Below, piece by piece: positions 9,644 through 18,838 of a stretch of DNA of 64,000 nucleotides. The DNA comes from an uncultured Rhodopila sp. (GTDB lineage: Bacteria > Pseudomonadota > Alphaproteobacteria > Acetobacterales > Acetobacteraceae), in assembly GCA_903932145.1 (NCBI GenBank), contig CAIZFE010000080.1, forward strand, positions 24,800-88,799, in the 5' to 3' direction. Position 1 is the first letter of the stretch, and every line of letters begins with the position of its first letter. Under the pieces are notes generated by a model. The model was not told the DNA's origin. It did not search any database and worked only from the letters and a program-made list of their open reading frames with translations. The position numbers and the translations under genes are program-made.

Positions 9644-9906
9644 CCTTAACAAGGTTGGAATTCAGCCATCACTGCTGTCCGGCTGACCCAGCAAATATGG
9701 ATCAAAGCATAGGGTTGAGGCAATCATAAATTCACGGCGCTCAGTGAAATCAAAATATACGAAACAACATTGCCCCGCCTGATTGCCGCGCGCACAAACG
9801 CACGACCCGGCTTCGCTAACAGCGAGACAGATCGTACTGGGATATTAAAAAATGGAGTATAGTAACGAAATTACGTACGGGTCGCGATTTTGATGGCCCC
9901 GAAGGC

Positions 9907-9936
9907 GCCGGTCAACCCCCGCGGGGATTGACCGGC
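9907..9936. terminator. Stem-loop downstream of rpsT
   Basis: Perfect outer arms GCCGGTCAA / TTGACCGGC with a further GC-rich inner stem, 9 nt past the rpsT stop. There is no strong U-tract, so intrinsic termination is likely but not certain. Confidence 0.5.
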
Positions 9937-9944
9937 CTACGCAA

Positions 9945-10223
9945 TCAGACGGCGGCGGCAGCCGGCAATGACTTGATCCGGGCTGACAGGCGGGACAGCT
10001 TACGCGCCACGGTATTGGCGTGAATGACGCCCTTACCGGAGGCGCGCTGCATTTCCGGCTGCGCTTCCCGCAACGCCACGGCCGCTGCTGTCTTGTCACC
10101 GCTGGCGATCGCGGTTTCCACCTTCTTGACGAAGGTCCGCATACGCGACTTGCGGGCGCTGTTACGCGCCGTGCGGGTGACAGATTGGCGGATGCGCTTG
10201 CGCGCTGATGCGGTATTGGCCAT
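9945..10223 (-). CDS. rpsT: 30S ribosomal protein S20
   Basis: A 92-residue, very basic S20 starting [13 protein letters not shown], the family's N-terminus; S20 is normally 86-90 aa. It binds 16S rRNA early in small-subunit assembly. The ATG at 10223 is set by that conserved N-terminus. Neighbouring dnaA on the same strand is a common alphaproteobacterial arrangement. The Ala-rich C-terminal tail is ordinary. Confidence 0.97.
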   Translation of the reverse strand: MANTASARKRIRQSVTRTARNSARKSRMRTFVKKVETAIASGDKTAAAVALREAQPEMQRASGKGVIHANTVARKLSRLSARIKSLPAAAAV

Positions 10224-10386
10224 GCGTTCTTCGATCACAACGTTAAGAAGCCAAACCAACCCGGGGCCGAGGACCCGGTCAGGTTTGGCGGAAGACGGGG
10301 GTTCTACGCATCGGCACCGGGCGAGTCAAGGTTGTTACCCCGGATCAACACCAGGGTTTCATGGTCGATCGGCATCGACCTCCCGC

Positions 10387-11274
10387 TCAAAGCACCCGGA
10401 CACCGCCCTGTTTGGCCTTTTCCTCCGGCTCGACATGAATGGTAATCATCAGGTGAGCCATCTCGGCCTTCAACGCATCCTCGATTCGGTCGCAAATCTG
10501 ATGCGCCACGGCGACCGTCATGCTGCCCGGGACAACCAGGTGGAATTCCAGGAAAGTCAGCCGGCCGGCATGGCGGGTCCGCAGATCATGCGCCTCTATG
10601 GCGCCTGCCGCGCTGCTGGCGACCAGTGCCTTGATCCGGTCCACGATCGCCGGTTCCGGCGCGGTGTCCATCAGGCCGCTGACGGACGTGGAGATCATCC
10701 GGATACCCGACCATAAGACATAGACGCCCGTGGCGGCGGCCAGCAGCGGGTCGAGTATCCAATAGCCGGTGAATACCGCCAGGAACACGCCCGACGCGAT
10801 CCCGAAAGAGGTGACGACGTCCGCCAACAGATGGCGTCCATCCGCCGCCAGCGCCGGTGACCGCAGCCGGCGGCCGGCAGCGATCATGACCCACGACCAG
10901 ACGGCGTTGATCGCGGTCGCTGCACCATTCAGGGCGATCCCCTGAAATGGTGCCTCAAGCGGCTGTGTCCGCGGCCAGCTCTGCCACGCCTCATCGAAAA
11001 TCAACAGAGAGGCGACGGTGATCAAGACCCCCTCGATCACCGCGGCGAAGAATTCAACCTTATCGTGCCCGTATGGATGATTGGCATCCGGAGGACGCGC
11101 GGCGAAGCGAAGGGCCGCCCAGGCGATCAGGCTGGCCGCGACGTTGACGGTGCTTTCCAGCGCGTCCGAATACAACGCGGCGCTGCCGGTAAGCCACCAG
11201 GCAGCACCTTTCAATCCCAGCACGAGGCAGCCAGCAACCATGCTGCCGAGCGCGAAGCGTTCTCCGCCTGTCAT
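10387..11274 (-). CDS. Cation diffusion facilitator family transporter
   Basis: A 295-residue inner-membrane CDF protein. About six hydrophobic segments fill the first two thirds. TM2 carries the metal-site block YSDALESTVNV, followed by the family motif HPYGHDKVEFFAA, and TM5 carries DGRHLLADV; the C-terminal third is the cytoplasmic dimerisation domain. CDF proteins export divalent metals (Zn, Fe, Co or Mn) against protons. The metal cannot be fixed because the first site deviates from the usual HSxxD pattern. Start ATG at 11274 is chosen because upstream codons encode a low-complexity Gly/Arg stretch. Confidence 0.88.
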   Translation of the reverse strand: MTGGERFALGSMVAGCLVLGLKGAAWWLTGSAALYSDALESTVNVAASLIAWAALRFAARPPDANHPYGHDKVEFFAAVIEGVLITVASLLIFDEAWQSWPRTQPLEAPFQGIALNGAATAINAVWSWVMIAAGRRLRSPALAADGRHLLADVVTSFGIASGVFLAVFTGYWILDPLLAAATGVYVLWSGIRMISTSVSGLMDTAPEPAIVDRIKALVASSAAGAIEAHDLRTRHAGRLTFLEFHLVVPGSMTVAVAHQICDRIEDALKAEMAHLMITIHVEPEEKAKQGGVRVL

Positions 11275-11351
11275 CCAACCCCCACCGCAACCGGCGCGGC
11301 GTAGCACATCGCCGCCCCGGCGTCAGTGGCCGCGGCTAAGTCGGCGAATGC

Positions 11352-12641
11352 TCAGCCGGGCTGGACGGCGGCGTCCGCGCCCTTCTGCATCTGCCGAATC
11401 CGCATTGGTTTCAGGACGAACAGTGCCAACACCACCACCACGACATTGGTCGCACTGGCTACCGCGAAGACCGCCAGCCAGCTTCCGGTGGCGGTCGTCA
11501 ACACGTTGGCCAGCGGCACCAGGAAAGCCGCGGTGCCTTTGGCGGTGTATAGCAGGCTGGCATTCGTGGTGGCGTATTTCGGCCCGAACGTGTCCGTGCA
11601 GGTCGAGGGGAACAGCGAGAAAATCTCTCCCCAGGTGAAAAAGATCAGTCCGAAGCACACCACGAAAGCCCAGGGCGAGTGTCCGAACAGGACCACTGCC
11701 CCATAGCTGGCGGCACCGAGCGCGAACGCCACCCCCATGGTCTTTTCACGCCCGATGCGATCCGACACCGCGCCGAAGAACGGCCGCGCGAGGCCATTCA
11801 TGACGTTATCGAACACGAGAGCTACGCTCAGTACCGTGCCGCCCAACAGGATCGGCTTATCGGAAATGCCGTAATCCCAGGCGATCGTTCCAAGCTGTGC
11901 CGTCGCCATCAGCCCGCTCGCGGACACGCCGATGAACATCAGATACAGCAGCCAGAACACCGGCGAGCCTAGCATCTCGGTCGCGGTGAAACTGCGCACG
12001 CTTTGCGCCAGCTCGCGGTTGGCCGGACGGGCCAACACGGCCGGCCGCTCCGGCCCGCGTAAAACGCCGGCAACCACCAGCAACACGAGACCCTGGCCGA
12101 GTCCGAACCACAGGAACGCGGTGTCATAGCCGGCCGCGGCGATGGTCATGCGGATCGGGATCACGGTAAGGGCGGCGCCAGCGCCAAACCCGGCGGCCGT
12201 CAGACCCACCGCGAAGCCGCGCCGATCCGGGAACCACTTCACCGCGTTACCGACGCAAGTGGCGTAGATCGCACCGGCCCCGGTTCCGGATACCGCGGCA
12301 CCGAAATAGAGCAGCGACAGGGAGTCTGCATAGGCGTTGACGACCCATCCGGTGCCCACCAGCAAACCTCCGGCGGCGATCATCACCCGCGGGCCGGCCT
12401 TGGGTCCCAGGCGATCCACGATGCTGCCGGCCACCGGCGTTAGCCATGTTTCGGTCGCGATGAAGATGGTGAACGCCCACTGAATCTCCGGGAAGCTCCA
12501 GCCCCGGGTCACATGCATGGGATCAACGAACAGGGTCCAGGCATATTACAGATTGGCGATCAAAGCCATGCACAGCACGCCCAGCCACAGTTGCACCCAG
12601 CGTCCGGCCGGAGCGGGCGCTATAGATCGATTATCAGACAA
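11352..12641 (-). pseudogene. Oxalate/formate-antiporter-like MFS transporter with in-frame stop in TM1
   Basis: Reading from a TTG at 12641, which has GGGAGG upstream, the frame encodes a typical OFA (oxalate:formate antiporter) family protein: QLWLGVLCMALIANL, then TAA at 12548-12546, then YAWTLFVDPMHVTRGW and a full remaining MFS sequence of about 400 residues. The family has glutamine at this spot (NLQY), so a CAA to TAA change explains the break. The frame is otherwise intact. Restarting at ATG 12518 would give a 388-residue product that lacks TM1. It is either a recent pseudogene, a sequence error or a readthrough case. The CDF gene follows downstream on the same strand. Confidence 0.8.
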
Positions 12642-12653
12642 CAAAGGCCTCCC

Positions 12654-13320
12654 TGTTTATCATTAGACGTGCGTTGGGCCCGCCTGAAAAATTTGTCCGG
12701 ACGATCCCGGTTGTTTTCGCAGCATCGGCTTACCTGTTTTGGAATTGTTCCGAAAGTGGCAAATTGCTGTTTTTAGCTTGACAGTCACTCTTATCGCGAA
12801 CCGCTTTGCCGGCATTGTCCGCGATCAGCGGGTCGGGCAGTGCTTTCCGGAGAAACGACCGGCTGTAACATCGGTTTGCATTTACGCGTGACACAACAGT
12901 ATGCGCAGTCCGCGGTGATTAACCGCCGGCTGCTACTTTAAACAGAATCGCCCGAAAATAATTTTATCATAAGTCAGCATTTGGTCGTCCGGCGCCCAAA
13001 ACAGGATCAAACGCCGAATTTAGGATGACGAGTGAAACCGTTCTCCGCGGTTTGAGAAACCCCGCACGTTAGACGTCGAAACGCGATGCCAGTTTCGGCA
13101 GCGGCCTTGCGGATCATTGCACATGATATCATTTTTGATCACAACGCCGTCAATTTCGGTTTATTTTCTTATTCCTCTTTATTTATTATGAGGCAATGAT
13201 GTCAATCCAGTCAGGCAAATAATCACAGTTCGGCCTTTTCCGATCATTGGCCGGTTGCCGATTGTCGATTGCCGATGGCGGCATGTGCCGGGGCAGGCTA
13301 TTCAGTGCCCGATGTTGATC
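12654..13320. other. AT-rich gene-free region
   Basis: About 670 bp with no convincing coding frame and markedly lower GC, especially 12940-13200 (runs such as ATTATTTTCTTATTCC-like text near 13155). It separates the broken transporter gene from a rightward gene at 13333 and so should hold their divergent promoters. No RNA gene or clear operator is recognised. Confidence 0.6.
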
Positions 13321-13332
13321 AAGGAGAATCCG

Positions 13333-13845
13333 ATGCGTCGTCTCGTGGGTGCTATCACCGCACTGACCATTCTGTCCGCCCAACCGGTGCGGGCGGAGCG
13401 TCAATGCACGTCTGTCGCGGACCAGTCGGCGTTCGAGGTGCAGGCCTTGCGCAGCGAGTTGATGGTGCTGGCGACCGGCTGCCACGACGATGAGCGTTAC
13501 AATGCCTTCATCCGGCGCTTTCAGGGCGACCTGCAAGCCAACGAACGCACGATCAACGCCTATTTCCAGCATCGCTATGGACGGATGGCGCAAACCGAAC
13601 ACGACCGGTTCGTGACCGACCTCGCCAATGCGATTTCGCACCAGGGCACCGACATTGGCGGCGACTTCTGTCCGCGCAACGGGATGATCTTTAACGAGGT
13701 TCTGGCGCTGACCGCCGTTTCCGAACTACCGGATTTCGCGGCCGGCAAGAATTTGGTGCCGGCGTCGGTGGAGATTTGCACGCCCATGCCATCCAGCGCC
13801 GCGACTGTGCGGAAGGCCGCGTCGGTGGCGGCGAAGAAGAAGTAA
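13333..13845 (+). CDS. Secreted protein of unknown function, 170 aa
   Basis: AAGGAG lies 6 nt before the ATG. The first 21 residues are a clear Sec signal peptide (MRRL, hydrophobic core, cleavage after VRA). The mature part has four cysteines (near residues 24, 49, 117 and 148 by eye) that could form two disulfides, and ends in an Ala/Lys tail (AAKKK). No enzymatic motif is visible. A periplasmic or secreted role is inferred. It stands alone between a gene-free region and a strong hairpin. Confidence 0.7.
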   Translation: MRRLVGAITALTILSAQPVRAERQCTSVADQSAFEVQALRSELMVLATGCHDDERYNAFIRRFQGDLQANERTINAYFQHRYGRMAQTEHDRFVTDLANAISHQGTDIGGDFCPRNGMIFNEVLALTAVSELPDFAAGKNLVPASVEICTPMPSSAATVRKAASVAAKKK

Positions 13846-13886
13846 TATCCGCGGCCGTTGCCATTGACGGCCTGCCGTTGCACGCC

Positions 13887-13926
13887 GTCATGGCCCTCCC
13901 CCGCTTGATCGGGGGAGGGCCATGAC
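13887..13926. terminator. 16-bp perfect hairpin (GTCATGGCCCTCCCCC type)
   Basis: Arms 13887-13902 and 13911-13926 are perfect reverse complements around an 8-nt loop. It lies 41 nt after the secreted-protein gene and can act as its terminator. The same GTCATGGCCCTCCC arm recurs at 60856-60888, so it is a dispersed repeat rather than a simple terminator. Confidence 0.7.
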
Positions 13927-13988
13927 GATGAGGCGCACGAGTCGTGATCAACGGCGGTTGGCATAACCACCCGCGACGAACACGGCAC

Positions 13989-14015
13989 AAAAAAGGGCGG
14001 GGACAATCCCCGCCC
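13989..14015 (-). terminator. Intrinsic terminator of the Bax-inhibitor-like gene
   Basis: On the minus strand, stem GGGCGGGGA / TCCCCGCCC with a 3-nt loop is followed by six U residues, 28 nt after the stop codon. This is a textbook rho-independent terminator. Confidence 0.9.
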
Positions 14016-14042
14016 TTCGAATCCCGCCCGTTGAGGGACCGG

Positions 14043-14810
14043 TTAGTTGTTGTTCCGGTTGCCCAGAAGCTGCAGCAGCATCATGAACAGGTTGATGAAG
14101 TTCAGATACAGCGCCAAGGCATCGTAAACGCTACGCTTCGCGGCGCCGTCGGTGCCCTCGGCATAGGCATACTGCAGGTAGCTGCTCTTGATCCGCTGCG
14201 TGTCGTAGGCAGTCAGGCCGGTGAAGACGATGACGCCCACGATGCTGAGCGCGAATTGGAGCGCACTGCTCTGGAAGAACATGTTCACCAGGCTGGCGAT
14301 GATGATCCCGAACAGGCCCATCATCATGAAACTGCCCATACGGGACAGGTCGGCCTTGGTGGTATAGCCATACAGGCTGGTCGCGGCGAACGTCGCGGAG
14401 GTGATGAAGAACACCCGCACGATCGACTCACTGGTGTACACCAGGAAGATGCTGACCAGGCTGGCTCCCATCGCGCCGCAGAACACCCAGAACAGGCTCT
14501 GCGCGGCGGATGTCGATAGCTTGTTCACGCCCAGAGACAACACCAGCACGAACGCCAATGGTGCGAACATCGCGATCATCGCGAGGCCGGTCGCGTGATG
14601 CTGGAAGCCGAACGGGGTCGGCACCAGCGGGTAGAAGGCGTTGATCAGGCTGGTGTTGGCGATCGCATAAGCGACCGCTCCGGTCACCAGCAGGCCGGAC
14701 GCCATCCAGTTGTAAACCCGTAGCATGTAAGCCCGTAGCCCGGCGTCGAAGACAGCCGTGGTAGCGGCGGATGCCTGTGGGTAGGCCCCGAATTGCGGAC
14801 TGTAAGCCAT
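14043..14810 (-). CDS. Bax inhibitor-1/YccA family membrane protein
   Basis: A 255-residue protein with seven hydrophobic segments and the C-terminal family signature (IVFTGLTAYDTQRIK, then the closing ALYLNFINLFMMLLQLLG). Members are inner-membrane proteins: E. coli YccA modulates FtsH, and some act as pH-sensitive calcium leak channels. The function in this organism is not known. ATG 14810 follows AAGGA at 6 nt and begins MAYSPQF, usual for alphaproteobacterial members. It stands alone, ended by a strong terminator at 13989-14015. Confidence 0.93.
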   Translation of the reverse strand: MAYSPQFGAYPQASAATTAVFDAGLRAYMLRVYNWMASGLLVTGAVAYAIANTSLINAFYPLVPTPFGFQHHATGLAMIAMFAPLAFVLVLSLGVNKLSTSAAQSLFWVFCGAMGASLVSIFLVYTSESIVRVFFITSATFAATSLYGYTTKADLSRMGSFMMMGLFGIIIASLVNMFFQSSALQFALSIVGVIVFTGLTAYDTQRIKSSYLQYAYAEGTDGAAKRSVYDALALYLNFINLFMMLLQLLGNRNNN

Positions 14811-14951
14811 GGTTCCTTGTTTCCTTTCGAGCGCAAGCTCGCGTTGATTATACCCGATTGCTCTGCCCTTAGATAGCAGGGGGAAGAAACCCAACCAGGC
14901 CGGTTTGCGTTTGGTCCGTCAGCGGGGCCGGACGGAAACCATTCAGCTGCG

Positions 14952-17456
14952 CTACTCGTTCCTCAGGAGTGACGCCGGCCTAGCCCGCAGAGCCGCTGCT
15001 GTTCCAGCATACCCGAACAGCAGCATAAGTGCGAGTGCTCCCGCAAGGGTGTAAATAAGCGTGAGCGGCAGGAAAATCCAGTCTGTGTGCAGAATGTAAT
15101 GTGCCACGCCATAGCTGGCAGCCGACCCGACCGCAGCGGCGATCACGCCCGCGACAAGGCCAAGCAGGCCGAACTCCGTCAGCCATGCGGCTCGGATTTG
15201 GGCGCGGGTGGCGCCGAGGGTCCGCAGGATGACGGCTTCGCGGACACGCCGGCGCTGACCGGCGGCAACCGCCCCGATCAGGACGAAGGTGCCAGCGAGC
15301 AGGGTCAGCGCGCCCGTCACGGTCAGGGCGGCGGCGACCTGACCGAGCAAATCGGAGATGGCGGACAGCACGTCCGCTACTCTGATGCCGGTGACATTGG
15401 GCAGTGCGTCGGTGACGGCGCGCAGCAATGCCCCCTGCCCCGCATCCGCGATCCGAACCGTCGCGATGTGGGTGTGAGGTGCGTGCGCCAGCAGACCGGG
15501 GCTGGCGACCATGAAGAAATTGATCGATAGCGACTGCCAGGCGATATTTCGAAAATTGGCGATCTTCAGGTCGATGTCGCGCCCGAGCACATTCACCCGA
15601 ATGATGTCGCCGAGTGCCACGTGCCAGCCTTTGGCCAGAGCGGCATCGAACGACACGAGCGGCGGGCCGTCGTAATCGCGTGGCCACCAGGTGCCGGCGA
15701 CGAGGCGGGTACCCTCGGGTGGCGTGGCGGCATAGGTCAGGCCGCGGTCGCCTTTCAGGGCCCAGGCGGTTTCCGGTGTGGTTTCGGCCTTATCGACGGG
15801 CACGCCTTTGATGGCGACGATCCGGACTCGCATGGACGGCACCTGATGCATGTCCTCGACGCCGGGTTGGGCACGCACCACGGCCTCGAATTGCGGAAGT
15901 TGGTCGTTCTGGATGTCGATGAAGAAGAAGCTGGGGGCGTTGCCGGGCAGTTGCTCCTGGATCTGATGCTGCATGTTGCCCTGGATCAGCGCGACCGCCG
16001 CCAGCGTTGACAGTCCCAGACCGGCCGACAGCAACAGCAACGGCGTGGACGTGCCGGGACGGTACAGGTTGCCGATGCCCAGGCGGATCGAGGGAAACCG
16101 GGAAGCCGGCGCCAGCCGCGCGAGGCGCATCACCATCGATCCGCCTGCTCGGAACAGCACCAGTGTCAGTCCGGCGGCGATGCAGAAATACAGTGCGAAG
16201 GACCGATCCGCGGCGGTTGCGACAGTCAAACCGATCAGAGCCAGCGCCAGTCCGGCGTTCACCGCGATCAGGGCGGCGGACGGCCGCGTCGCCTCCGGCA
16301 TCAAACCGTCGCGGAACAGGGCACCACCCGGAATCCTCGCCGCCCGGCCCAACGGCCACAGGGCGAAACAGAGCGCGATCAAAAGGCCGTATGTGGCGGC
16401 CAGCAGCAGCGGGCCTGGATAGAGTCCGAGAACAGGCGGCACCGGCAGGATGCCGGCCAAAAAGCGGGCACCCAGTAGCGGGACGATCGCACCCGCCGCG
16501 ACCCCCAATGCGATCCCGGCGGCCGCGAGTGTCAAAACCTGGATCAGGCACACGGCGAAGACCAGACCAGCAGACGCGCCAAGGCAGCGGAGAATGGCGA
16601 TCGTTTTGGCCCTCGCATCGAGCCAGGCTCGCACGCCATTGGCGACGCCGATGCCGCCGACGAGCAGCGAGGTCAGGCCGACCAGCGACAGAAAGGTCGC
16701 CGTCTGGTCGATGAAGCGGCCGACTGCCGGGGCGGCCTCGGACGGGTCACGGATGCGCCAGCCCTGGTTGGGAAACGCCGTCCGGATGTCGCGGATGGTT
16801 GCCGAAGGGTCGGGTGTGGTGACACGGATCGCGTAGCGGATCATGGCGCCAGGCGCGATCAACCCGCTGGAGGGCAACGCCTCGGCGGAGATCAGCACGC
16901 GGGGTCCCATGATCGAGGCGGTGGCGACGCGATCCGGTTCGGCTGTCAGCGTGCCGGCCACACGGACGGTCGCGGTGCCAAGCCGGGCTTTGTCGCCGGG
17001 ATGCAGTCCGAGACGGTCAAGCACGACCTGTTCGGCCAGTATCCCGTATGCGCCGTCTTTTAGCCCGAGCGCCTCGGGCAATGGCTGCGATGGTTCGCTG
17101 GTGGCGTTACCGACCAAAGGCCAGCGGGAATCCACGGCTTTTAGCTCGACCAACTGCCTTTCACCGGATGCGGCGACCAGCATGGAGCGCATCTGGACGA
17201 CATCGGACTCGGCGGCGCCTCGGGCGTGCAGCCAGTCGCGCAGTTGGTCCGGAAGGGGTTGCGAGCCGCCATCGACCTCCAGGTCGCCGCCCAACAAGGC
17301 GCGGCCGTCGGCCGCCAGACCGGCATTGACGGCGGAGCGTAACGTGCCGACGGCAGCGATGACGCCGACGCCGAGGGCGAGGCACATCAGGACGATCCAC
17401 AAGCCTCGGACGCCGCCGCGTAGTTCGCGACGGGCAATGGTCAGGGCAAGGATCAT
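14952..17456 (-). CDS. FtsX-like ABC transporter permease (YbbP type)
   Basis: An 834-residue permease. There is an N-terminal TM helix (IVLMCLALGVGVIAAVGTL), a large periplasmic domain (about 40-230), two sets of FtsX-type helices (about 245-450 and 720-820) and a second periplasmic domain between them. The length and two-FtsX layout match E. coli YbbP. It should pair with the ATPase at 18067-18783; in E. coli ybbA and ybbP are adjacent and divergent from tesA. The substrate is unknown; MacB/LolE relatives move lipids or drugs. Here 610 bp rich in repeats separate the two subunits. Confidence 0.88.
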   Translation of the reverse strand: MILALTIARRELRGGVRGLWIVLMCLALGVGVIAAVGTLRSAVNAGLAADGRALLGGDLEVDGGSQPLPDQLRDWLHARGAAESDVVQMRSMLVAASGERQLVELKAVDSRWPLVGNATSEPSQPLPEALGLKDGAYGILAEQVVLDRLGLHPGDKARLGTATVRVAGTLTAEPDRVATASIMGPRVLISAEALPSSGLIAPGAMIRYAIRVTTPDPSATIRDIRTAFPNQGWRIRDPSEAAPAVGRFIDQTATFLSLVGLTSLLVGGIGVANGVRAWLDARAKTIAILRCLGASAGLVFAVCLIQVLTLAAAGIALGVAAGAIVPLLGARFLAGILPVPPVLGLYPGPLLLAATYGLLIALCFALWPLGRAARIPGGALFRDGLMPEATRPSAALIAVNAGLALALIGLTVATAADRSFALYFCIAAGLTLVLFRAGGSMVMRLARLAPASRFPSIRLGIGNLYRPGTSTPLLLLSAGLGLSTLAAVALIQGNMQHQIQEQLPGNAPSFFFIDIQNDQLPQFEAVVRAQPGVEDMHQVPSMRVRIVAIKGVPVDKAETTPETAWALKGDRGLTYAATPPEGTRLVAGTWWPRDYDGPPLVSFDAALAKGWHVALGDIIRVNVLGRDIDLKIANFRNIAWQSLSINFFMVASPGLLAHAPHTHIATVRIADAGQGALLRAVTDALPNVTGIRVADVLSAISDLLGQVAAALTVTGALTLLAGTFVLIGAVAAGQRRRVREAVILRTLGATRAQIRAAWLTEFGLLGLVAGVIAAAVGSAASYGVAHYILHTDWIFLPLTLIYTLAGALALMLLFGYAGTAAALRARPASLLRNE

Positions 17457-17544
17457 GGGGCGGGGCCGCTGGCGGCCTCAGCCCGTTGCCAATCGACGGT
17501 GGCGATCACGGGGCGACAGGCGCTCAGGCCAGCAAGAAAGTAGA

Positions 17545-17820
17545 ATTTTACCACGGAGAAAGTCTGAGGATCACGGAGGGCCAGGGAGACGATAAAGGAC
17601 GATACTTCACGCCCTGCGAGCCTGGTATGCCCGATATCGATCAGGGCTGAGCCACACTGGACTATGTCAGGGAATTTTGTTGATAATCGGTCTGGACGCT
17701 GTTCGGATGAAAATCGGAGCACGATCACTGAGGGAACTGAACCAACATGGAGTTGCACGGCCCGCCACGCTTTTCGGCTCCGTGGTCCTCCGTGGTTCTC
17801 GGTGTTCTCCGTGGTAAAAT
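17545..17820. repeat. Inverted repeat pair of CCACGGAG-type short repeats
   Basis: A left copy (17545-17579) and a right copy (17787-17820) face each other and share the first 16 bases ATTTTACCACGGAGAA, followed by degenerate ACCACGGAGG units. About 207 bp of non-coding sequence lies between them. In the right copy the 10-mer CTCCGTGGTN is repeated in tandem. Repeats of this type are scattered between genes in several high-GC bacteria and give rise to spurious predicted peptides. It looks like a non-autonomous inserted element. Confidence 0.7.
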
Positions 17821-17916
17821 GCTTCCGGCTTCCTTGCTTTGATGTGCACCCAACCAGATCCCGCGTGGCCAGAGACGCCAGCCGCCGTTGAAGTTGACGT
17901 GCTGCCATTCCACATC

Positions 17917-17995
17917 CGTCATAGCCCGGCTCGTCCCGGCCACCTGTGACTCGACGGTGCCGCAACAGGCGGCTCGGACAAGCCGGGCCATGACG
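17917..17995. repeat. Long hairpin repeat element, copy A (79 nt)
   Basis: The element starts CGTCATAGCCCGGC and ends GCCGGGCCATGACG; the two halves are imperfect reverse complements over about 32 bp. Aligned by eye, it matches copy B at 63932-64000 at about 57 of 69 positions, including the core ACGGTGCCGC. It is a REP/MITE-like palindromic unit. It lies in the gap between the two ABC subunit genes. Confidence 0.8.
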
Positions 17996-18066
17996 ATGAG
18001 GGGCGAAAGTCGGCCTCAGTGGCCGCTGGTATGGCATCGATCCCGAACCCGATAATGCGGACGGGA

Positions 18067-18783
18067 TCATACCCCCACGACCTCGTTCACCCGGCCGTCT
18101 GCCATATGCACCTGCCGGTCGCAGCGAGCGGCCAGATCGCGGTCATGCGTGATCAACAGCAGCGTCGTGCCCATGCGCTGCCGCAGCGCGAACAGCAGAT
18201 CGATCACCGCCTCCCCGGTTGCGTGATCCAGATTGCCCGTGGGTTCGTCGGCCAGCAGCAAGGCCGGCTCCGGCGCGAAGGCGCGCGCCAGGGCGGTGCG
18301 TTGTTGCTCGCCGCCGGACAATTGGCCGGGCAGATGGGTCAGGCGATGGCTCAGGCCAACCGCGTCCAGAGCCGCCCGGGCACGCACATCGGCGTCGCGG
18401 ACACCCGCCAGTTCCAGGGGGATCGAGACGTTTTCCAGCGCCGTCATGGTTGGAATCAGGTGAAAGGACTGGAACACGATGCCGACTTTCTCCCGGCGCA
18501 GTCTCGCCAGCGCGTCCTCGTTCAGGCGCGTGATCTCCTGCCCGTCCAGCGCAACGCTACCCGATGTCGCGCGTTCCAAACCCGCCAGCACCATCAGCAG
18601 ACTGGTCTTACCCGACCCGGATGGACCAACCAGACCCACCACCTCCCCCTTGTCGATATCAACATCGACCCCACGCAATATGTTGACCGGCCCGGCGGCG
18701 GACGGCACGGTCAGATACAGGTCCCTGATCCGCACGAGCGGTGTGATCGGTTCGATGAGCGGAGAGAGCGGTATGGCATCCAT
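18067..18783 (-). CDS. ABC transporter ATP-binding protein (YbbA type)
   Basis: A 238-residue ATPase with Walker [10 protein letters not shown], signature LSGGEQQR, Walker [10 protein letters not shown] and the switch His (ITHD). It belongs to the LolD/MacB/YbbA group that works with FtsX-type permeases, here the gene at 14952. ATG 18783 overlaps the region of the divergent esterase gene, mirroring the ybbA/tesA layout of E. coli. Export of a lipid-like or hydrophobic compound is inferred from the group only. Confidence 0.92.
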   Translation of the reverse strand: MDAIPLSPLIEPITPLVRIRDLYLTVPSAAGPVNILRGVDVDIDKGEVVGLVGPSGSGKTSLLMVLAGLERATSGSVALDGQEITRLNEDALARLRREKVGIVFQSFHLIPTMTALENVSIPLELAGVRDADVRARAALDAVGLSHRLTHLPGQLSGGEQQRTALARAFAPEPALLLADEPTGNLDHATGEAVIDLLFALRQRMGTTLLLITHDRDLAARCDRQVHMADGRVNEVVGV

Positions 18784-18838
18784 GGACCCCGTATATTGTG
18801 ATCCGGGTCGTTCGCGTAAGGGCTGGTATGGGATTGCA

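Larger units (their letters stand above)
9531..9944. other. dnaA-rpsT intergenic region, AT-richer, with rpsT stem-loop
   Basis: 414 bp without a gene, clearly richer in A+T than its surroundings, especially 9690-9880. It must hold the dnaA promoter (minus strand). Only one close DnaA-box match is visible, so a replication origin here is not supported. No RNA gene is visible. Confidence 0.6.

Noticed and set aside
9531..9944. Replication origin
   Set aside because: Only one near-consensus DnaA box and no 13-mer-like array; not enough.
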